From contig CM035417.1 of assembly GCA_020310875.1 (NCBI GenBank), positions 108,173,104 through 108,237,103 on the forward strand: a stretch of DNA of 64,000 nt, written 5' to 3'. Source of the DNA: Ceratopteris richardii (Eukaryota; Streptophyta; Polypodiopsida; Polypodiales; Pteridaceae). The notes beneath the pieces are model-generated. The model was not told the origin of the DNA. It saw only the letters and a program-made list of their open reading frames with translations, and did not search any database. The position numbers and the translations under genes were made by a program. This document shows positions 47,196 through 59,175 of this stretch, one piece after another (within the stretch, counting starts at the first letter, position 1; the number at the start of each line of letters is the position of its first letter).

Positions 47196-47815
47196 ATATC
47201 CAAGCGGTAAGTCGTTATAGAAACGGATTTGGCTTTGGCAGCGGGAGGGGTGGTAGATTTGGATATTACGACGGCTACGGCTCTGGCTACCGTGATTACA
47301 ATGTTGACGTGAATGGTGCATTCGTAGGACAAGCAGTGGACGAAGGAAAGCAGTTCACTGACGGACAAGAGACAGTCACAAAGGCAGATCAGCAACCCCT
47401 TGAGAAGCAAAAGTCGTCAGTCAGTCGAGTGGGTGCCCATCCATTCTCAAGGGAATCCGCTCAGCGAAGTAAGCCGATTGAGTCAGAGCCGCAGCAACAG
47501 TTTAGAAAGAACCTGCAGACATAGAAAAGCAACCATGTCGACATAGAAAGAGCTTCGCAGGTCGCGGATCTTTCCAATAAGAGCTAATCGCGTTGCAGAC
47601 AAACCTGAGGAAGAAGCCGAGCCATCAAAAGTGTCGCCGCAGAAATTGGAAAGTCAAAAGGCCAATATTCCCTGATGAAAATCATTGCTAGACTTGTCGG
47701 GCGTGATAGCTCCATAGATTGCACAAGAGATCTCTTCGGATGGTTTCTTGTTGATATGCTGCTGCTCTTCCGCGTGGCGCAGGTAAAGGTAGCTCTTCGT
47801 CTAGAAAGGCCAAAT
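47196..47815 (+). other. GC-richer island of unknown origin
   Basis: About 620 bp visibly richer in G+C than its surroundings, with CG-containing words (GACGGCTACGG, GTCGCCGCAG, TTCCGCGTGGCGC) that are rare elsewhere in the window. It contains the open frame 47203-47524 and, after a stop, two further short open stretches on the same strand. It abuts a copia protease on the left and AT-rich DNA on the right, and has no second copy in the window. Confidence 0.65.
47203..47524 (+). pseudogene. Gly/Arg-rich open frame, unrecognised
   Basis: The plus strand is open from the left edge of the island to TAG at 47522. It begins with a Gly/Arg/Tyr-rich stretch (RYRNGFGFGSGRGGRFGYYD) typical in composition of RNA-binding proteins and of some gag nucleocapsid tails. 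It continues with a hydrophilic segment rich in Gln, Lys, Glu and Ser. There is no proper start at the left edge (the first ATG is at 47309), so it is a fragment. I do not recognise the family; a captured gene piece and an unidentified retroelement are both possible. Confidence 0.4.
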
Positions 47816-48427
47816 CCCTAACTTGTACTCAATCATACAAAAGTATGGGCAAATCATACTCAATCATAGGAAAAGTCTAAGGATGATAGGAAAGTAGTTA
47901 AGAATAAGCGGGTTTCCAGAAAGTAGAATTCAAATGATCCCATCACCAAAAACTATCCTAAAAGCCTTGTATAAGAGCCATCATAGAGGACATGTGAATG
48001 ATTGTTGCAAACATCTTAGATGGTAAGAAAGAGTCTGCCAAATTAGTTCAACATGAAGAATGGTCATTTATTATAGAATGTTGCTATGACCCATCAACGT
48101 CTGAACCTTGTGTGTTAATTGTAAACTCAAATATCTAATATTGCTCTAGTAATTGGAACAAACATATACCCTACAACACAGTTTCTTCAACTTATGACAA
48201 ACTATTCCCAACGAAAACACTATCAAATCCATAGAAAATTCCTAATACCATTGAATGTATGCTCGATGAATTACCTATACTTTGCAAACTCTAGGTAGCC
48301 ATAGATCTTACTCTCTTTTAACAATCACTTTATTTGTTATCCATTTATTGTGATCTTTGGCTTGTTGCAAAGTTGGTATAGTCTTCCTCAATTATATCAA
48401 AGGTATGGTCTTAATTCTACATAATCT
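47816..48427. other. Unassigned spacer
   Basis: About 600 bp of AT-rich DNA between the island and the Copia-6 LTR. No gene or match elsewhere in the window was seen. The far end of the Copia-6 LTR may lie within it. Confidence 0.5.
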
Positions 48428-48847
48428 GCAAGGGGTCGTATCTAGAGTGAACAATATGTAGAGAGTACACACAGGGAAGCAAATGAAAAGAAGAGTTCAC
48501 AAAAGAAAGAGTGTGAGCGACTCAAAGTGAGTAGACCAAGAAATCGGTAAAGTCACATGGATTAGAAATGAGCTTGCCAAGAGCATGTAACCAAGTACAA
48601 ATAGGGGGAGTGGCCCTCCTTATATAGATTTTGGGAGGGGCTCTCCAAACTACATCTCATGTGGGATAATTCCCCTCAAAGGAGAATGAATACAATGTTA
48701 GAAGCAAATGGAAAGGTACCCAAATACAAAGAAAATACAATATAAAATGGAAATAAACTGGAAATGGAGTGCCTCCTAGATACAAAATGGAGATGCACGC
48801 ATGCGGATACAAATTTAGATGATGTAGGAGCAATCATGTTATCAACA
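48428..48847 (-). repeat. Copia-6 3' LTR (outer boundary uncertain)
   Basis: The inner edge is TGTTGATAACATG on the minus strand, next to a polypurine tract. A TATATAAGG box on the minus strand at about 48621-48631 fits an LTR promoter. No partner LTR is present. Confidence 0.65.
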
Positions 48848-48858
48848 CCCCCACTTGA
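48848..48858 (-). other. Copia-6 polypurine tract
   Basis: The minus strand reads TCAAGTGGGGG directly before the LTR start TGTTG. Confidence 0.75.
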
Positions 48859-49019
48859 GCTCCATTTTGGAGCTACTGAATTCTTGAGAGGTCTGCCAAG
48901 TAATGGAGTAGACCTCGAGGTTGAGCCTTCATGAACATGAGCCAACAAGCTGTCGATAAGTATGCACATCCACAAGTGATGATGAATCCTCCGGTGTGAG
49001 CTTGATGTTTGGATCAAGT

Positions 49020-49710
49020 GTTGTGGATACTAGCCGCACTGATCCATGTTATATTTGGAAAGAAGATCAGAGGAGTACTTCTTCTATCATAGGACTATTC
49101 CTTCTTTTGTTTGCCAAACTTCCATACCCAAGAAGTAGTGAAGTAGTCCAAAATCTATCATAGACTACTCAAGGTGAAGCTGGGTGATAATGAATTGGAT
49201 GTGTTCTTCATGTCAGCCTGTCAAGATCAACTCATCTACATAAAGCATGATGATGACCACTAAGGACTCGTTCTGATAGATGTATAAGGTTGCATTGACA
49301 CTACTTCTGTGAAATCCTTTATCTTGAAAGAAGTTGTGAATCTTTTCATACAAGGTCCTCAAAGCTTGCTTAAGTCCGTAAAGTGCTTTGTGAAGCTTGT
49401 AGACTTGATCTTCCTTTCATTTGATCTTGAAACCTTCAGGTTGGTCAATATATACTTCCTCTTGAAGATCTCCATGGAGGAAAGTACTTTTGACATCCAG
49501 TTGGTAGATGGGCCACTAGAAATGCGCACTTGGTGCTAAAACGATTCTTATGGTGGTAAACCTTGCACTAGGGACAAAGGTTTCTTCATAGTGGGTGCCA
49601 TGTTGTTGCTTATATCCTTTGGCTACTAGTCTTGCTTTGTACTTGTCTAATGGGCCATTTGATTTGTATTTAGCTTTATAAAGCCACTTATAACCTATGA
49701 CTTGCATATC
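49020..49710 (-). pseudogene. Copia-6 reverse transcriptase (partial)
   Basis: The open frame 49707-49516 reads VIGYKWLYKAKYKSNGPLD and [15 protein letters not shown], followed with shifts by [19 protein letters not shown] (first catalytic Asp), [13 protein letters not shown] and IMLYVDELILTG. The YVDD box is changed to YVDE. Several stops follow. RNase H is missing: the sequence goes from RT directly to non-coding DNA near 49020. Confidence 0.85.
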
Positions 49711-49739
49711 CTCTTCCTACCCATCTACAAAAAGAAAGA

Positions 49740-50500
49740 AGTAGAGTGAACCATTCAAAAAAGGGGTTTTTATAGGTCCACAGAGGTCCACGTGGATGAG
49801 GCCTAAAGCATTCCTAGATCTTGTCGAAGCCTCCTTCAAGGCGAGAGCCCTGTGTTGCTTGCCTTGGGTGCAAGCTTGGCAGACATCATTAACTTTCCCG
49901 ATCTTGTGTAATCCTCTAACTATTTAAGATGCAAAAATCCTTGGTAAATATGAATTATGGCCATACCTTTGATGCCACAGACTCGAAAGCAACATCTTTG
50001 ATACTAAGCACGAGACTTTGTAGAGGCCTTTGTCTTCTACTCCTTGTGTGATGATTTCTTTGGTGTGAGGGTCAATCACCTTAATTTGTATTATCAAATA
50101 ACACTTGTTCATTGTGATCATGATGGCCTTGATGGATAGTAGGTTCATGCACAAGTTAGGAACAAATAAGAAATTTGATAATGATTTGCACTCCTCTTGA
50201 GCATTGGTGATTTTTACTTTGCCTTTCCCTTTGATGGGTAGGCTCTTGTTGTTGCCAAGGTAAATGTCTCCAGTATGGTCTTCAATTTCTTCAAAGGAAT
50301 CCCGATTCTTACACATGTGCAATGTTATGCCACTATCTAAGATCCATTCTTGAGAAGAATTGGAAGTTACCAGAGCATTGGCTTTTGTGGAAATGAGCAG
50401 GTCTTCACTAGAACAGTGAGACCTATGTCGAGATGTTTTTGAGGGGTTGGTTTGGATCTTATTAGTAATTTTGTGCTTGTTTTTTCATAGGCAAATCATC
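49740..50500 (-). pseudogene. Copia-6 gag end, protease and GAG-pre-integrase
   Basis: On the minus strand EWILDSGITLHMCKNRDSF near 50360-50310 is a copia protease active site with D-S-G intact. IYLGNNKSLPIKGKG and FLFVPNLCMNLLSI follow. Downstream are LWHQRYGHNSY and, near 49870, CQACTQGKQHRAL, the HHCC finger, then a short start of integrase (IHVDLCGPIKTPF). A stop at 49924-49922 and the loss of the integrase core show that it is dead. Confidence 0.85.
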
Positions 50501-51224
50501 CAATTTTGAGCTTCACTTGCACACCTATTTTTTCACCATGTTTTTTTGGGTTCTAGAGTTTATTTAGAGGGAGGTTGTTTTCCAAAGTTCGTTGAACTTC
50601 ATGCTAGACAAGTGGTTTAGTGGATCCTTGAAAACACAATGGCAACTTTCAAATCTTGGTTATCTCCATATTGAGTGGGAGATGCCTTGCCATGCTTTTG
50701 GTGTGTTTCTTCCTCCTACTTTGTTGGAAATCTTAATTGCCATAGTTTTGAATCTTGTTTGGATCACAAAACATGTTTTGTAGTGATACTTTTTCAGTTA
50801 CTTTTGCTAATGGCTATCTTGATTTGTGTTGCTTTATTCACATAGTATACTTTGCTAGATTTTGTCGTAGATTTTTTACATCGACTTGGTCATTTTGGAG
50901 AGTCTACGAACAAGTTCTAGTTTGATGCATGTTTGGTGCACATGTATGTGGTATATTGGTCTCTAATTTTCTCTCCAATCAAACTTGTGATGTGTTTGCT
51001 GCATGCAAATATCCACTTTGATCTTATTTTGGTAGAGAGTCTGGCTACAATTGAATTTTCTTATCTTGTCAATCTCCTTGATTTCGAGTGTAATGTCTTT
51101 CTATTTGATGACATTCACTTTCCAACATGGAAATGTTAGATGTAGGACACATTGGTTGTGTTTTGGTTACACATACATACATCGTGTTGCATAGAGGCCT
51201 TGTGACATGCCCAACCATATGTGG

Positions 51225-51315
51225 ATGGATATGGATGCATTGGCTAGGTCCGATATCTAATTGTAGCTGATGGATTCCATTTGTGACTCCATGATGTATG
51301 AGGAGATATGTAACT
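51225..51315 (+). pseudogene. Copia gag (UBN2-like) fragment
   Basis: The plus strand reads MWMDMDALARSDI, a stop, then LMDSICDSMMYEEICNSLWKRL. It is the block 2 homologue of 15881-16050; the part after LWKRL is shortened by about 80 bases. Confidence 0.42.
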
Positions 51316-54300
51316 CATTATGGAAGAGACTATGGAGGGTCATATTTGAGGATGTTGATTCAAGAGGGTGTGAAAACAATGTTGGAGACATGCACATGAT
51401 GTCATGGAGGTAATGCTTTTCAAGAACTTATGGTGATTGATAATGGCGATGAAACCTACTTCACTTTCTCATATGGTAGATCTTAAGATTTCTTATCACT
51501 AGATGTCACACCTTTTTCTTTTTTGCTTGATGCATGTCACATTAATCTACTTTATGATGTAATAAATATATTTTTCCATCATATTTGTTCAAAATGCATG
51601 TTATGTGGTGATGTTTCTATGATCTTGATTTGAAATCTTTAGTTACATGATAGTGTTTTTAACATATATCACTTTGTAAGAATTCTTTCTAGTTGCAATT
51701 GGGGCAACTTATGCGCATTAGAGGCACTAGCATTGGGTAGACATATCCATTGCACATGTCACATGTGAGAGATTTGTCACCTCAATGGGGTTTCAACTTT
51801 ATGAATGGCATGAGACCTATCATGTCCCATTTTCTTTGCATATATATACATTGTGATCACACTCAAAAAACCCCCAATCATGAATTAGCCAACTTATGAT
51901 GAGCATCATGATAAAGTTGGTGTGATAGAGCCTAGTAATTCCTATGGTACAAAATGTGTGGTATATTATAATAGATCTTTTGAGGTATAATTAGATCCCA
52001 TTAGGGAAATAGATGAATCCTGTATGAGCCTTTTGGACTAAGGATACATTAGGGATGGGCCAATGAGAAGAGGGTTGTGGACACAGTATAGTCCCTTAAT
52101 CACATAGGCTAGGCATAGGCTTCCATGGTTTTTGCATGTGTAAAGAAGAATAAACCACCTTGACCTAGTGGTTTTAGTTAGATGAATGGTTTTGAAAGGC
52201 TTAGGAATGAATTAGAGCCCTTTAATTGACTCCATGATGCAAACGCTAAGGTTGAGTTGCAAAGGTCAAGCCAATATTCAACTTGGACCCTTGGATTTAG
52301 GAGAAGTCAAGGGCTGCGATGTATTTCATCCTAGAAAATGCACCTTTTATTATGAGCCCTTGATTTTCTTCTTGAATATGATAGTGTAGCTTGAATTTTC
52401 CTCATTTTGAGTGCCCAATTTGCACACGGTGGATCAACAATTGATCTAATGGCTAGGATTGACTCTCTAAAAGGCAAAGGGCATTTTCACATACATCACC
52501 CTTGGATGATGGCACAATTGGATGTATGATATCCTTCACGTTTTTATGCTTAGCCCCAAATGCAGGCAGCGATTGAATCTTCCCCTCATTGAATGGTTAA
52601 AATCTATCCAAAAGTTGACCTTAGCCCCAAATGCAAGCAAACCATTAGATTCCCCATCATCTAATGGTCCTAAAACATGCAGAGAGTTTCGCAAAAAATT
52701 CATTAACCTTCTCTCTCTATTGAGCCAAGCCACATATGCAAAAGCCTCTCTCCCTGGTGTGGCAACCCTATCAATCTTAGGCATTAAATATAAGAATCCA
52801 AGGGCCCACAAATGTCCTTTTTAAAACTCAAATATAAATATATATCAAATATTATTTTACTTGAGAATACGACTACTAGTTTTCCTAGGCCCTATAATCT
52901 CCTAGATTGTTTAATCCCTAAAAATTAGGAATCCTTATAAGACCCATGCTAGGCATACTTTTTTCCTTACATACTCTTGGTTGAGAGCATGTCTACTTTG
53001 GGTGCTAAGGATTTGGTTGTTATTAAATTATTATCAGTTTCATTCATCGAGATTGGCATGAATGTATAAAGATATGATACTTTGGATGATGGTGCTTTGG
53101 ATGCGTTGGATAGTGGCATGATTGAAATTATGAGGTTATCCAAGATTGCACGTGTCATCAATGTTTGAGATTCTATTGTATGAGTTGTTGTTCTCAAGTC
53201 CATGCATTATGATCTCTATTAGAACATTTGCACTAGGGTTATCATTTTCAATGGTTAACAAGAACATAGAGCAAGTGGAGGCCATTTATGACCTTTTCCA
53301 GTTCTTGCAATTGTAGGGTGATGTCTATTGGTTGAGATCTAGATCTCTTCCTATACATTTTTGTTTAGTCAAACATCATTCTGTACATACATACCCACTT
53401 ATGGTCATATTGATCCTCAAGTAGTAGATTGTTAGGGGTGGTATGGGATAAGTAACCCTTCACCTATACTTTAATATTTATATGTAATAAATATATCAAT
53501 ATCTTGGATTATCTATGGGGATGATGCTTCCCATTATGACATTTACCTCTTCGTTTTTTCTCTCTCTCGCTCTATGTATGTGTGTGTCCATCAACTATCT
53601 ATGAGAAGTGTGAGAGACTTAGAGAATCCATCTCCATATTTTTTTTGTCCTTATCAACCCAAAAACTCCAATAGAAGCGATGAGATACTTTCTAGTATAT
53701 GTTCAATGTATAACTCTTATAATTGTAATACTTGTTGCATACTTATAAGGCCTATGTTATGTAGAGGAGCCAGTTATGTATTTCCGCATAGGTAGGAATC
53801 CCAAATTACACGCTAGATGTGGGTCTTATTGGACTAATTATGGATTAGGTAGACTTTCTTGATTTGCAAGTGGAAATTTGGCTCGATTGGAATGTAACAA
53901 AAGTCAGACTTAATAGCACTTTAACTTGGAGGGCCTATTGTGATTGCAAATCCGATCAATCTTATTTTGTTTGTTTCTTAATATATTAAAGTTTCTTGGT
54001 TGGTTTGGCTCACACTTGGATCGTTTAGCATGTGGGTGGTGATCACCCACATATAGCTACCCATGCTGAATTTCGCACACAAGGTCGCATGTCTTATGTC
54101 ATGACTTTAGATGATTTTCACTCTAGCTCACATATCAAGTTGCGACAATATACCTTCACCTTGCATTTTTCTGTCTAGCGTTGTCTAGGTTGCCAAAAGA
54201 ATTATAGTTTGAGAGGGCACATGCAAAAAATTTACCATTCTTCTAATGGCAAGTAAGATTTTTGTTTTTTCATTTTTCCACTATGTATTCCTTGCTCTCC

Positions 54301-55050
54301 TACTACACTCATCTTTGTTCGATACTTATTCTCTTAAAATAATATCCTAGAAACATGCCTTAAGGGAAGCACTAATGAACTAAATATTTGAGCTTGCTCC
54401 TATACACATGCAAAAAAACAAGGGCATTGTTGCCAAAGTAGATATTTAAACCTGTTCATACAAATTTATGCCAAAAACAATACCGACACTACAAAAATAT
54501 ATATTTGGATTCACTTTTCAAACAAAATGAATTACTTTTCAAGCTTGTGAATTTTTTTAGAAATTGGTTTTGTAAAGTAAAATAATATGTGAATATTAAT
54601 GTATTACTAACAACATGCCTAAATCTTGGACAACATAGACAAAGAAAGAGAAAGAAATGTCAACCACTTCAAGAGAAAAATCATTTTGAACTCACAAGAT
54701 CAAGACAAAGCATTCAAATGGGTTACCTTTATCATATATTACCCCTATAAACATAGAATCAATGTTGGAAAATATTTTCATGGACACAACATTGAGGAAA
54801 TATGAAAAATATTATCCTACATTAGTTTAAGAGATAGACTAGAAAGATGTATTAAGCTTGAACTAGAAATCAAGTACAAAGTGTTTCAATGGAAGATTGG
54901 GAAGGTTATTCATGATATTTGTAGTAACTATCATGTATGCTCACTTGAGACTAGGATATCAAATTGGGATAGAAAAGAAAATGTTTTTTAAAGGAAAAAA
55001 TTATCTAAATATTGAGATAATCCTAATAACATGACAAAATCCTAGATGCC
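51316..55050. other. Block 2 non-coding DNA
   Basis: It matches 16080-19260 and 21819-22718. No recognisable gene was seen. The stretch 52930-53000 (CTTATAAGACCCATGCTAGGC region) is partly absent from block 1. Confidence 0.6.
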
Positions 55051-55520
<470 letters not shown>

Positions 55521-55776
55521 TTTCAACCACGTGAAGAAAACAATCAACATTTTTGAACTTGGGAGAGAAAGAGGATGCATTCAAAAAGGTTAGTTTCTTC
55601 ATACCTTACTATTGTGAACATAACATCATTGTTGGAGAAAGTATGGTCGAAAACTCCTAAGCAACATAAACAATACTCTCTGAGATTAAATTAAGACGTA
55701 GACTAGTAAAAAGTTATAAGTTTGTATTTGAAATCATGTCCAAAGTCTTGCAATATAAAATCACGAATCAGACTAT
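55521..55776. other. Spacer between GA tract and gypsy integrase
   Basis: It matches 20009-20280 and 23146-23400. It also resembles 54640-54880 with strong divergence, so the GA tract sits between two old direct repeats. Confidence 0.55.
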
Positions 55777-56917
55777 TTGACAATCTTAGAAACTACACAT
55801 AGCAGTGTTGCAGGTGGACACTTCAATCCTCACCGAGTAATTAAGACCATTATATTCTCAATACTTTGGTGGCCCACTTTTCACATGGATGCACATACCT
55901 ATGTGAAAGATGTGACACATGCAAACGTGCACAATATCAAATTAGAAAAGACGAGATGCCTTTGAGGCCATTGATGGGACGATGCACATTCTTGAAGTGG
56001 TGTATAGAATTTGTAGGTCCTATTAACCTCCCAACTAGAAACTCCCATGCAAATTACATTATTGTAGCCACAGAGTACCTTACAAAATCGGTAGAAGTAA
56101 AATCCATGTTAAAGAATGATACTCAAACGATGGCCAAGTTCTTATTCCAGAACGTGTTCACCAAATATGGGTTACCAATAGAGTTAATAAGTGATAGAGG
56201 TTCCCACTTCCTGGATGAAGTCATTGAAAACCTTCTCCAATAAATCTTAGTAATACATAAGAAGTCTACCCCCTATCATCCATAAGCTAATAGACAAGCT
56301 GGGTGCATAAATAAGATTCTATGTAATGTATTGACAGAATGGTAAAAAATAAATGTTGTGATTCGGATAAACAACTTCATCATGCTATTTGGGCTTACCG
56401 AGTTGCCTACAAAACATTACTCAATGCCACCCCATTTCAGATGGTCTTCGAGTAGAATGCTATGTTATCATTAGACTTCTTGACCCCGACTTTAAAAGAA
56501 GCACAAGAGCACGAGTGGAATGGAGATGAGTTGTCCTCCAGGACATTTGATCTAGAATGCTTAGGTGAGACCATGCTACGAGTGGAAACAAACATCTACG
56601 CTGCAAAGAAAAGACAAAAGGCATAGTTTGATGCACACATCAAGGATAAAGGATTGAAAGAGAGAGACCTAGTGTTGGTATATACACTAAAGGAGCATGC
56701 CCATAAATTGGAAAAACAAGGATATGGACCCATGGTCATTAATGGAATTTCCATTGGGAGTGTAGTTCAATTGGCCACTCTAGAAGGTGATGTCTTGCCA
56801 AGCTATATTAGTGGATGCAGAGTCAAGCTATATCAAGAACCTCTTATAGAGGATATGCTAATGAGACTCAACACTGCTAAGAAGCGAAAAGAAGAAGAGC
56901 TAAGGGTTAGAGAATAA
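55777..56917 (+). pseudogene. Gypsy integrase G3 (best-preserved copy)
   Basis: The zinc-finger region reads AGGHFNPHRV ... ILWWPTFHMDAHTYVK, then after a frameshift at about 55905 CDTCKRAQYQIRKDE, giving an HHCC-type finger. The core shows FLKWCIEFVGPINLP (first catalytic Asp changed to Glu), FLFQNVFTKYGLPIELIS and SDRGSHFLDEV (second Asp). After a stop, STPYHPxANR is followed by AGCINKILCN, where the third catalytic Glu should be, so the active site is lost. The C-terminal part (56654-56917) is open: LKERDLVLVYTLKEHAHKLE and LPSYISGCRVKLYQEP. RT and RNase H upstream are absent. Confidence 0.85.
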
Positions 56918-57586
56918 GCATAGACAAAGGCTAGAGAGTGCATTAGGTCAAATACATTAAGACAACAAGGCCTAGATTGCAATCCTTATGCCCCAAGATA
57001 TCACATGGCTATGTGCACCAAAAAGAGTACACATCCTAGCATCAGAGATAGATGACCATTCATCATGGTTCAACTAAGGCAAGGCACTGGAAATAAGATG
57101 ATCAAAACTTTGCTTGACTCTAGAGAAGCCACCAATGCAATTAGGTATGGATGCTGTAAAGGATTGGGCATGGAAGTTAAGCCATTCGAAGCTTATTTAG
57201 TGGGCTTAGGAGGCATGAAAACCCATTGTATTGGCGAGATGGACATTCCTATCCTCTTAAAGAATGTCCCTTTGAGAATAAAGTTGCTAGTTGGCCATGA
57301 TCAGGACATCACAGAAAATATGATATTAGGGCAAGATTGGTTGTACGATCATGCAATTGACTCAAACTTGAGGCAACAATCACTTCACGTCTGGGTTGAC
57401 AAGCAATGCCTAATAGTTGAATTGGAAGGCAAGGACCCTTTTGATTCCAGTACTCTTCACTTTGCAAGCACTATAGATTCCAATGTGCACCCTTCCTCAC
57501 CTATTGATGGGCAAGTCATGCAAGTGCTAGAACCCCCTTCTCTCCCAAAAGTATCAACATCACAATTGGAACAATCAATTCCGTAG
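56918..57586 (+). pseudogene. Retropepsin-like domain located after gypsy integrase
   Basis: After an in-frame stop following integrase, a linker (LDCNPYAPRYHMAMCTKKS) leads into the 173-codon open frame 57065-57586. It contains KTLLDSREATNAIRYG, comparable to the active-site block of plant gypsy-type aspartic proteases (D-G-G-S-x-x-N-x-I), then MDIPILLKNVPLRIKLLVG and MILGQDWLYDH, comparable to the I-L-G-x-x-W-L block. The second active-site residue pair reads S-R, so activity is unlikely. Standard gypsy order places protease before RT. The position here is shared with G2. Confidence 0.65.
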
Positions 57587-58400
57587 AGCAGAGGAAGACA
57601 ACTGCAACTAGATGGAAAGAAGGAGGCCACCTTTGTGACAAAAGCTACTACACAACCTCTCCTCCCGCACAAGGACAAAAAATGAACCAAATTTCAAGAC
57701 TAAAGAAATATGGGTGATGAAAGGTACGAAACAACCGATGTTACCCCAACAATTCCCATCCAGGCAAGTCAAGCATGCCAAACGAAGAATGAAGCAACTA
57801 GTACAAGTTGAACCACAAGGTATCTGACAAATTTGGGTGCCTATGGAACTCATTGAAGCTCAACAAGGGAGGGTACACATGTGTGTACACAAGGAACTCT
57901 TACATACACAAAACCGTATGCTCTCCCTCATGAGAAAAGTCTCAACAAAGGAGCGAAGGAGAGGCAAGGATCAGAACCAAGCACAGAGACCGAAAGAAGA
58001 TCAATTCACCTCATCAGTAATAGTAAGAAGAAAATCAACAATGGTTTGGGTTCAAAAGTCAAAAGTACTAATAGCCCCCATAGAACCAAAGAGCCAAAAA
58101 CGTGAGATACATAATTTAAGAAACCATCCAAAGATGAAGAGGCCAAAAGTGAACTGTACGCAGCAAAACACTGTGCTAAAATGGATCCCTATAAGGAGAA
58201 ATGATCACTTGTCATTCAACCATCGATTGATTGCATCATTTCGAGATCCAATGGATACCTCCAAACAAAGATTTCATCAATATCTGCAAGTAACATCAGA
58301 AGCCTCAACCTGCAAAAATCATGTGCCTTTGGCATAACCATGTCTTTAGCACCATTTAGGTCATGCATTTCCATAGTATGCATTAATATAGGGCCACATT
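57587..58400 (+). pseudogene. Gypsy C-terminal tail with W-V/I-P motifs
   Basis: The frame 57837-58337 (166 codons, MPMELIEAQQGRVHMCVHKE at its start) follows a stop-containing linker. It has a basic composition and repeated Trp-x-Pro-like motifs: IWVPMELIEAQQ just upstream, MVWVQKSKVLIAP and LKWIPIRRNDHLSF. The three other copies (8455, 25464, 32320) keep parts of the same frame. I do not recognise the domain; the repeated W-V/I-P pattern resembles motifs in retroelement gag-like tails, which is an inference. Confidence 0.5.
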
Positions 58401-58799
58401 ACAAGGTCATGCATAGAGACAGTTGCGAATCCTAGGCATCTGAGACATATTTGACATATGTAATCTATTTTATTGATACTAACCTCTTCCTTCTTGTTTT
58501 GTGACACTACACCAAAAAAAAAAGCGAAAGAAGAGGAGATAGGACCATGCACTCAAAGAATCTCATCAATGAACTATCAAGAAGGAAGTCCATCAAGAAT
58601 GAAATATAAGGAAAGCAGAAGGGATAGGACCATGCACTCGAAGAATCTCGTCAATGAACCATCAACAAGGAAATCCATCAACAACGAAAGACAAGCCAAT
58701 GGCTAGTCACTTTGATGGGAGTACAACACGAAGAGATGAATATCAAACGACCTTTCACCATGGTAAGAATCCCCTAATTTGGAAATGCCATAACAATGA
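58401..58799. repeat. Block 2 DNA with 86-bp tandem duplication
   Basis: It matches 32420-32859. The direct repeat of period 86 (GATAGGACCATGCACTC at 58537 and 58623) is the counterpart of 32602-32773. No gene was seen. Confidence 0.75.
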
Positions 58800-59070
58800 T
58801 AGATTAGGAAAAGCGCATTGGCAGTTGCAAAGAACCCTGTGTTGCATGCTTGCATTAAGCACATTGAGGTGCATGATCATGATGTGAGGGAGAGGTTCTC
58901 TGTTGGCGAGATCAATTTGGCATATGTTCCCATGTAGGAGAACATTGCTGACCTTTTCACGAAGGCTCTGCCTAGGGAGAAATTTGACACTTTTTGCAAA
59001 GCTTTAGGGTCACTTCCTTTTGTGGATTGATTCCACATAGCTTGGAACTTTCTTATACATGAGTGTTGGT
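58800..59070 (+). pseudogene. Copia-1-family RNase H C-terminus, uninterrupted copy
   Basis: The plus strand reads KNPVLHACIKHIEVHDHDVRER-like sequence, then GEINLAYVPM, a stop, ENIADLFTKALPREKFDTF and SLPFVD with a stop. It shows the intact target site of Copia-5 (GGGAGAGGTTCTCTG near 58890). Confidence 0.87.
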
Positions 59071-59175
59071 CGTACATTTTAGTGGTAATACATTCAGTAT
59101 TGTGTATTGTGCTTCAAGCTTCTTCTCCTTCTTTGTGTTCTTCGTGTGCGTCTATAGACCTCGAACTCCAACAAA
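59071..59175 (+). repeat. Copia-1-family LTR remnant (3' half only)
   Basis: The sequence passes directly from GAGTGTTGGT (before the LTR in the other copies) to CGTACATTTTAGTGG inside the LTR, so the polypurine tract and about the first 125 bases of the LTR are deleted. The rest aligns with 21130-21236 and 38471-38576. Confidence 0.85.

Larger units (their letters stand above)
48428..50520 (-). mobile_element. Copia-6: deleted Ty1/copia element
   Basis: Minus-strand order: gag end and protease (about 50520-49930), GAG-pre-integrase with the start of integrase (about 49930-49740), RT (49710-49020), polypurine tract (48858-48848) and LTR (ending at 48847). Most of integrase and all of RNase H are deleted. 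The outer LTR boundary is uncertain; 48428 is a minimum estimate. The right part continues into block 2. Confidence 0.85.
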
